Assembly: GCA_028583415.1 (NCBI GenBank)
Contig: CM053275.1
Location: 85,802,278 to 85,866,277, forward strand
DNA length: 64,000 nucleotides
DNA from: Protea cynaroides
Taxonomy: Eukaryota; Streptophyta; Magnoliopsida; Proteales; Proteaceae
Direction: 5' to 3'
Part shown: positions 56,988-64,000 of the stretch, in pieces
Position numbering within the stretch: position 1 is the stretch's first letter
Layout: each line of letters opens with the position of its first letter
Position numbers and translations under genes: made by a program
The notes under the pieces: generated by a model
The model's database searches: none
The model's input: the letters and a program-made list of their open reading frames with translations, nothing else
What the model was told of the DNA's origin: nothing

Positions 56988-59900
56988 CTTCCGAAGGAAA
57001 ATGAGAGACACATCTATTCAGAAAACTGGATGCAATCTCAAGTGGAAGCTATAGGAGTCTACAGATTAGTTTTGTAGTCTGGTTTTGTGTTGAATTTGAA
57101 AGACACATGTTATGTACCTTCTTTTGCTAAGAACCTGGTTTCTGTTTCCAGATTAACATTTATGAATTATGTGTTTGAGTTTTCTGGTTCAGTCATAAAG
57201 TTAATAAAGGACGATGTAATAATCGGTTCAGGTTCTTTAATTGATGGTTTGTTTCTTTTAAATTTAGATCCAACATATGAAAATAATTTACTTTCTGTTA
57301 ATAATATTGGCATAAAAAGAATGAATGTGAATGAAAAGTCTTCTAAATTATGGCACCTTAGATTATGTCACATATCTAGTGACAGAATAAAAAGGTTAGT
57401 GAATGATGGAGTACTTGAGACTCTAGATTTCTCTGACTTGGGGGTTTGTGTGGACTGCATCAAGGGGAAGCAGACCAACAAAACCAATAAAAGTGCCAGA
57501 AGATCAACTGAGATTTTGGAAATCATACATACGGATATCTGTGGACCTTTTCCCACTCCCTGTTTGAATGGTCAGAGATACTTTATCTCCTTCATAGACG
57601 ACCACTCACGATTCATGTATCTCTATCTTCTACTTCATAAAGATGAAGCATTAGATGCTTTTAAGAACTTCAAGATAGAAGTAGAGAAACAAACTGGAAA
57701 GGTGATCAAGATCGTGAGATCAGATAGAGGTGGTGAATATTATGGTAGAACCACAGAACAAGGTCAAAGACCTGGTCCGTTTGCACGATATCTTCAAGAG
57801 CAAGGTATTATAGCCCAATATACCATGCCTGGATCTCCGGATCAAAATGGCGTTGCTAAAAGAAGAAATCGTACATTATTGGACATGGTCAGAAGTATGA
57901 TAAGCAATTCATGTTTGCCTCTGAAGTTGTGGAGTGAAGCTCTAAAGACTACGATATATATCTTGAACAGGGTACCATCCAAGTCGGTTCCTAAGACTCC
58001 TTTTGAGTTGTGGAATGGATGGAAACCCAATTTGAAGCATACTCGCATATGCGGCTGTAAAGCTGAAATAAGAGTCTATAATCCACACCTTTAGAAGCTA
58101 GACCCTAGAACTGTCAGTGGATATTTCATTGGCTATTCTAAAAGTTTTAAGGGTTACAAGTTTTACTGTCCCTCATATACCCTTACCATTGTAGAGTCGA
58201 AAGTTGCTAAATTTCTAGAGGATGGCGACAACATTGGGAGTATACAAGGTCAAAACATTGAGTTCCATGAACAAGATGTCTCGATAATCCCTTCCACATC
58301 TAGTGGTCAGGGTTTTATCCCTTTACCAGTGGTACCTGTGGTTCATGTGCAACCATAAGCTCATAATGAATTACTACATCAAGATGTACCACATCAAGAT
58401 ACACCACATCAAGAGCCAGTTGTCAATGAACCTATTGTTCCTGAGCCACAAGTTTTGAGAAGGTCCTCTAGAGAAAGAAAGTCAGCAATTTCTTTAGATT
58501 ATCAGGTATATCTCCTAGACTGTGGAAATGATATTGGAATAAATGAAGATCCAACGTCATTTGCACAGGCTGTTCATAGCAAAGATTCCATTTTATGGTA
58601 TGATGCCATGAAGGAAGAAATGGAATCCATGTCAAAGAATCAAGTGTGGGAACTTGTAGAGTTACCTAAGGGCACCTCCCCTGTGGGGTGTAAGTGGGTC
58701 TTCAAGACCAAAACTGACTCACACGGTAACATCGAAAGATACAAGGCCCGACTGGTGGCAAAAGGTTTTAATCAAAAGGTTAAAATTGATTATAAAGAAA
58801 CCTTTTCTCCGGTATCTAGGAAAGATTCTTTGAGAATCATCATGGCACTGGTGGCTCACTATGATCTTGAGTTGCACCAAATGGATGTCAAGACGGATTT
58901 TCTAAATGGTAATTTAGAGGAGGAGGTGTACATGAGTCAACCTGAAGGTTTTATTTCGGATAAAGGAGGTCATTTAGTATGCAAGCTTAAGAGGTCCATG
59001 TATGGTTTGAAACAAGCTTCCCGACAGTGGTATTTGAAGTTTGATAGCACGATCACTTCCTATGGTTTTGTGGGAATCGAGCTGATCAATGCATTTACAT
59101 AAAGATCAAGTGCACTAGTTTCTCCATATTAGTGTTGTATGTGGATGACATTCTCTTAGCTAGCAATGATCTAGGGGTGTTACATGGGACGAAGCATTTC
59201 TTGGCCCAAAACTTTGACATGAAGGATATGGGTGAAGCCTCCTATGTTTTAGGCATAGAGATACATAGGGAAAGGTCTCTTAAGACATTATGGATATCCC
59301 AAAAAGATTACATTGACAAAGTTTTGGAAAGGTTCAAGATGAAGCAATGCTCATCAAGTGTAGCACCTGTAATTAAAGGCGACAGACTCAGTCTGGAGCA
59401 ATGTCCAAAAATCAATCTGGAACAGTAGGCTATGCAAAATATTCCCTATGCATCAGTAGTAGGCAGTTTAATGTATGCTCAGGTCTGTACTAGGCCAAAC
59501 ATCGCTTTTGCAGTGGAAGTTTTAGGAAGGTTCCAAAAGAACCCTGGTTTACCACATTGGAAAGTAGCAAAGAAAGTACTGAGGTACCTACAGGGCACCA
59601 AGGATCACATGCTCACATATAGGAATGTTGATGATTTGGAGCTGATTGGCTACTCAGATTCGGATTATGCTGGATGTGGAGATACGAGGAAGTCTACTTC
59701 AGGCTTCATATTTTTGTTAGCTGGAGGAGCAGTGTCTTGGCGTAGCGTAAAGCAACCTAAGACAGCCTCTTCTACTATGGAAGCTGAAGTGGTGGCATAC
59801 TATGAAGTAGTTTCTCAGGCATCTTTGTTGAGAAAGTTTGTCATAGATTTAAAGGTCATAAGTTCAATTGAAAGACCTATAAAGATCTTCTATGACAATA

Positions 59901-60124
59901 CTTCAGCAATAAGTTTCTCTAACAACACATGCTCAGTGAGTCGCTGCCGACACATTGAGATAAAGTATTTTGTTGTTAAAGAAGACGTTCGAGATCGTCG
60001 CATTCAGATAGAGCATATTGGCACTGATGATATGATAGCAGATCCTTTCACTAAAGGTCTTCCGGCCAATGTGTTTGTGGCACACGTGGATCGTATGGGA
60101 CTATGTAGATCATTAAGTGGCTAA
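56988..60124 (+). pseudogene. Protease end, integrase, RT and RNase H of copia 2
   Basis: Protease tail LKDTCYVPSFAKNLVSVSRL. Integrase: LWHLRLCHISSDRIKRLV and CVDCIKGKQ (zinc finger), IHTDICGPFP (first Asp), IVRSDRGGEYYG (second Asp) and PDQNGVAKRRNRTLLDM, where the catalytic Glu is Lys. RT: CKWVFKTKTDSHGNIERYKA, MDVKTDFLNGNLEEEVYMSQ, then after a frame change VLYVDDILLASNDLGV (YVDD). RNase H: GYSDSDYAGCGDTRKSTSG, KQPKTASSTMEAEVVAYYE, CRHIEIKYFVVKEDV, ending TKGLPANVFVAHVDRMGLC at 60124. Stops at about 58094, 58358 and 59428 and a frameshift near 59100. The Glu-to-Lys change alone would kill integration. Confidence 0.9.
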
Positions 60125-60538
60125 ATGTTTTTACTGTGACATTGCAATGTAAAGTTTTGATGATTTCGAAATAAAGTTATTTTTTTTCTGTCATTTTTTG
60201 GTTGTATACATAAAGTTTTGTAATGACAGATGCCTATAAAGTTTCTAGGCAATAAAGTTTGACCCTTGAATCGATTGTTGAATTGATTCTATAAAGTAGG
60301 GTAGCCACAATTGAGGTTCATTGTAAAATAAACAATCTCTTGTAATACATGGAAGGAAATGTTTCCATAGTACTCTAATACTGGGACATGCACCACCATG
60401 ATTCATGTTTTGGGAGTTTCATTATGAACATAAAGAACAAGTCCATAAAGAAGGATCCGAAAATTATTGTATGACCATACATCATGTTAATAACCATAAA
60501 GTGGCTTGCCATGTGGCAATATGGGCCAAGTGGGAGAA
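60125..60538 (+). other. 3' untranslated region of copia 2 with repeated TAAAGT motif
   Basis: TAAAGTTT-type motifs recur at about 60150, 60173, 60209, 60237, 60252, 60290, 60447 and 60498, many as ATAAAGTTT. The polypurine tract CAAGTGGGAGA ends just before the LTR. Confidence 0.7.
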
Positions 60539-60915
60539 TGTAAGTCGGGTGGCCCACATGCCACCTGGCCCCACCTAAGTTGGATGATTAACATTAGGAT
60601 CCTGTGACATGTGGCACCCAGATCACCATCAATCCTTTATGGGAGGAGACGATTGATCTATATAATCCAAGGGTGGGGTCCTGTGTACACTTATGTAAAT
60701 TGAAAATTTCCATTAGGTTTTCTTGGTCTGAGAATAAGGAGTACACATAAACCCTATCCCCTTCTTCTCTATCTTCTTCATTTGCATACACAGGAGAAGA
60801 GGCAAAGAAGCTGTTGCAGGTTGGATCAGAGATGGCGGTGAACGGTCAAGTAATGGGAGGTACTTATGATTTTCCGCATTTAGCTTTACCTCTATTTGAC
60901 ATGGGATTTCTTGCA
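60539..60915 (+). mobile_element. 3' LTR of copia 2
   Basis: 377 bp, the same length as the 5' LTR, TGTAAGTCGGG to TTCTTGCA with intact CA. Followed by GCTTT and the resumption of the LINE endonuclease. Confidence 0.93.
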
Positions 60916-61892
60916 GCTTTGTCAATTCATTATCAGTTTCCATGGCTTTTTTGTGGGGATTTTAATTCTTTTCTTTCCTGGCATGAAAATTAGGGCAGAC
61001 AAGAATATTGTCTGCATGACGCTGCTCCTTTTCGTCAAATGGTTAATGCAAGCAATTTCTTAGAATTGCAGTCTCGTGGACCTCTGTTCACATGAAATAA
61101 TCGCTGTCATGGGTTGGCCAATATTCAAATTAAACTAGACCGTATGTTTGCTAACTTTTTGTGATCAGGGTTCAGTTTATGTCAAGGTGGCTTTAGGCTC
61201 CAATCATAATGCTCTTCTTCTTACTTTTTACTGACATCTGAATTGAGCGAAATGTCCATTTCGTTATGAAGCTATATGGTCAAGGCATTCGAATTGCCGT
61301 CGGGTAGTAAAGAGATGTTGGTCAGTTAAGGAGTCCAATGGGAATGCTGCATGGGCGCTGCAATGGAAATTGGCCCAAACTCAATCTTACTTCAAGGTCT
61401 GGAACAAAACTGTCTTTGGTCATTTGCAAACTAATGTTGCCCATGTGCAGTCCCAACTTCTGGCTTTATAAACTCATTCACAAGGTGGTTACTCTCAGGA
61501 TCGTGAACGGACTCTCTAGGTCCAACTTGATGATTTACTTCTACAGGAGGAACTATTTTGGAAACAAAAGTCCCGTGTGGAATGGTTGAAGCAAGGTGAT
61601 GCAAATACTGCCTTTTTTCATGCCACAGCTGTTCATCGACATCAACGGAATCATATTTATCATTTAAAGCTTTCATCGGGTAAGTGGACCTCAACATAGA
61701 AGCAAATTTATGAAGCTTTCATAGCTCATTTTACTTCTGCTTTTACTATTGATGGGGTTTCATCTGTGGATCTTCATTTACTATTGCAATAAGTGGCTCC
61801 AGTGGTTTTCCCTAAGATGAATTCTTCTCTCTTATCGCTGTCAGACATGGGGGAAATCAGATTAGTTATCTTTAGTTTTGCCCCTTTCAAAG
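60916..61892 (+). pseudogene. LINE ORF2, end of endonuclease and start of RT
   Basis: Resumes with SIHYQFPWLFCGDFNSFLSW (CGDFN endonuclease motif), FLELQSRGPLFT, NNRCHG, IKLDRMFAN and SNHNALLL, then the RT-proximal region KSRVEWLKQGDANTAFFHAT and AVHRHQRNHIYHL. The last residues before LTR C are FSFAPFK, the start of the FKAPGPDG RT motif in plant LINEs. At least seven stops. Confidence 0.8.
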
Positions 61893-64000
61893 TGTAAGAC
61901 CTGCACGCCACGAACCCGGTTTAACCTTACGTTCTCATGTCGTGACCGATCTTCCCATCATAATCGGCTCAAGTGAACCAATCGTATGAAGAAACCACAA
62001 AGCCAGGTGAGCAAATCAGTCAAAATAGTTAAACTAGTAAATTTGGTTTGTGTGGTCGAATGTGTGGTCCATATGTGTGGTTGACCATGAGACCACACAC
62101 ATGAGACCATACATGAGACCACACACATGTGGTTGCATATTTAGGACATGTGGTAGACGGATTCTGTGACTACATGTGCTACCGCATGATGTTGAGCCGA
62201 CTCCGTGTTTAGGAAACTTTGCTAATTTGAGGAGGACTCTTTCCTAATTGAAAGAGGACTCTATATGAAGGTTTTTTCTCTATATGAAGGACGTCCCTCT
62301 ACTCTATTTCACTTTTTTGGATCAATCTCAAACCCTAGACCTAAGGGAGAAAGAGAAAAGAAGCGAAAGAGAAGAAGAGAAGGAGAGGAAAGCTTGGGGA
62401 AAGGTTTTACAGAGAAGAATTCTATCTCTTTATAGCAAGCTTAAGGTATGAATTTGTCTTTGTAAAGCTAGATCAGATAGGATAGGTTCATTTTCATCAA
62501 GTTGATGTGCTGAATCTAATGTAACGATTTCGATTATGGAATTTCTGAGAAAAACCATGAGAGAATAGGTTAGGGTCAATTGATAAGGATAAACTGTGAT
62601 TAAAGGTCATAGAATGATCTTAAAGTTGGCTTTGCCAATGCAGTCCGCGCAGTACGGAAGATTGGTCCGCTCCGCAAAGCTGAGCTTTTCGGTTCGCTCC
62701 CCTTATGTGGTCGGCCTTTGATAAGCCAAGATGAGGAACTTGTATGAGAAGTAAAAATCAATCAAACTTTATATGGTCGCAGCTATGGTCAACCACAGGG
62801 TGACCAGAGAGTCGACCACAGCTATTCGGAAAATTTTTCAGAATCGTGTAGTCGCATGCTGTGGTCTCATGATATCCGACTACATGGGTAGACCACACAA
62901 TGCGTGGCCACATATACTGAGACTACAGGTTTGACCACATCTGCGACCACACAATAACAGCAAGTATATTTTGAGACCAGACAAGGTTTTTGACTACTGT
63001 AACTTGAGAAAATTAATTCCTAACTTAAATACATTAATTGTTTAGGTTCCCAATAGATTCAAAGTGATTTCCAAAGCTTGGGAGAGGAACAAACATCAAT
63101 CAAAGGTGAGAGAATAAGACCTAAACTAAAAGACTAATAACAAGCTACTTTTCTTTTATTGTGTCCATTGCCATGAATGATTCTATGCTTGTATGCTTGT
63201 AATGTGCATCTCACATGTCATATAATATTACTGTCATATATCTACTCATGCATATTTATTTTTGTTTTACTATAACATAACAATGATGCTAGGGATAGGC
63301 ATGTGATTGTGTGTGTGGTTAGTGTGTTAGATGCGAGTAGGGTATCAAGGGGAGGATGTGGCACTGTGGTCTTTGGCCTGGTCACCAGACTCTAGCTCTA
63401 TCTCTACTTAAGTCTTGTCCACTGACATCGTCGTATCGCCATTATCTTAACGAAACTATTACGTTATAAGGCATCAGGGGAGGTGGTCTCGGACCGTGCG
63501 GTCTCTGACTCTGTGGTGGGGGGGGGGGGCTTAGCTCTATCTCTATGGACGTACTGAGGGATGCTGGGGTGAGGCCCTGGATACATTGGATGGCATTAGG
63601 ATTGGTTAGTTGCGAGCCCAGTTTACAAGCCCTCGCCAGTAGGGGCTTATATGTTGGCTTGGGTAGGGCATCAGGGGAAGTGTTGGAGGTGTGTGATCCG
63701 AACACTTTAGCTCTATCTTTATTCCATGGTGGGGTGGATGTAGATGACAATGGTGTTTGATCCATTGGGTGGGCTTACACACCCGTGTATAGAGATGCGG
63801 TGGCCACCGATCCTTTCTATAGTACAGTTGCAAACTTAAAATCAAACCAAAGATATAAACTGAATGTATGCATATGTTTGTTGCATTATTTTATTTTCTC
63901 ATTGAGTTATGTTGTGAGCTCACCGCGCTGTACTGTTTTCTTTTTAGTTTCTAATGATGCAGGTAATACCATTGAAGACTACATGAATGCACCAATATAT
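61893..64000 (+). mobile_element. Gypsy LTR C, truncated by the window end
   Basis: Starts TGTAAGACCTGCACGCC inside the LINE and runs off the window; it aligns along its length with LTRs A and B. It has a cluster of TGTGGTC/GACCACA motifs at 62040-62220, a TATA-like CTCTATATGAAGG near 62275, a GA-rich leader (62340-62400), a second cluster of the same motif at 62760-62960, and TAGCTCTATCTCT repeats at 63401, 63534 and 63708. Whether it is solo or the 5' LTR of a full element cannot be seen. Frames inside are not genes. Confidence 0.88.

Larger units (their letters stand above)
51283..60915 (+). mobile_element. Full-length Ty1/copia element (copia 2), interrupted by gypsy LTR B
   Basis: 9633 bp with two 377-bp LTRs and a GCTTT duplication. 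Order: LTR, primer site, long untranslated leader (51674-53717), gag, protease start, inserted gypsy LTR (54597-56982), rest of pol, 3' untranslated region, LTR. By eye the LTRs differ at 12 of 377 positions, 11 of them transitions, so the element is young relative to the others. Without the insert it is about 7.2 kb. Confidence 0.93.
49640..61892 (+). mobile_element. L1-type plant LINE, split by copia 2 and LTR C
   Basis: ORF1 (49770-50800) and the endonuclease part of ORF2 (50916-51282) continue after the copia insertion at 60916 in the same protein and run into the start of RT, where LTR C interrupts at 61893. The rest lies beyond the window or is lost. The insertion order is therefore LINE first, then copia 2 and LTR C. 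The 5' end near 49640 is a guess from the ORF1 leader; no target duplication could be checked. Confidence 0.85.

Overview
The window is nuclear DNA of a flowering plant. It is AT-rich and built almost entirely from nested LTR retrotransposons, one LINE, a DNA-transposon-like inverted-repeat element and decayed gene fragments. The evidence is plant-specific Ty3/gypsy (Tekay and Tat) and Ty1/copia lineages, an iMet-type primer site, plant LINE ORF1 and a plant secreted eight-cysteine-like protein. The species cannot be named from the sequence. I see no rRNA, tRNA, CRISPR or bacterial-type operon. Only one host gene looks intact: a 97-residue secreted cysteine-rich protein at 45937-46230.

Layout. 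1-990 (minus) is a decayed plant-transposon protein. 1773-6660 is a decayed Tekay gypsy element whose 3' LTR stops after 61 bp, joined to the signal-peptide half of a lipid-transfer-like gene (6661-6732, minus). That broken gene and its upstream DNA to about 7945 are an inverted copy of the intact locus at 45100-46010. A glutaredoxin-like pseudogene follows at 8660-9113. Two non-coding blocks, A (9650-10860) and B (10910-11700), recur in the opposite order at 33315-35990.

15166-29419 is a full-length Tat-lineage gypsy element with a perfect CATAT target duplication. Its gag-pol, with a second archaeal-type RNase H, runs on the minus strand. A separate promoter and gene containing at least one clear intron run on the plus strand, and a 2.3-kb solo LTR is inserted in that gene. 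30416-32540 and 36080-38331 are two solo LTRs of one family. 38371-44937 is an inverted-repeat (MULE-like) element that carries an SCNM1-like exon and was later hit by a complete copia element (39314-44282).

49640-64000 is a four-layer nest. A LINE is split by a complete copia element (51283-60915), which is itself split by a gypsy LTR (54597-56982). The LINE is split again by another LTR of that gypsy family, which runs off the window end.

All mobile-element coding regions carry stops, frameshifts or catalytic-residue changes, many consistent with C-to-T decay (two protease glycines to arginine, one integrase glutamate to lysine). The most unusual signal is in the gypsy LTR family with copies at 17290, 54597 and 61893. 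Each copy has two clusters of a short motif at the same two positions on either side of the promoter, but the motif itself is different in each copy.
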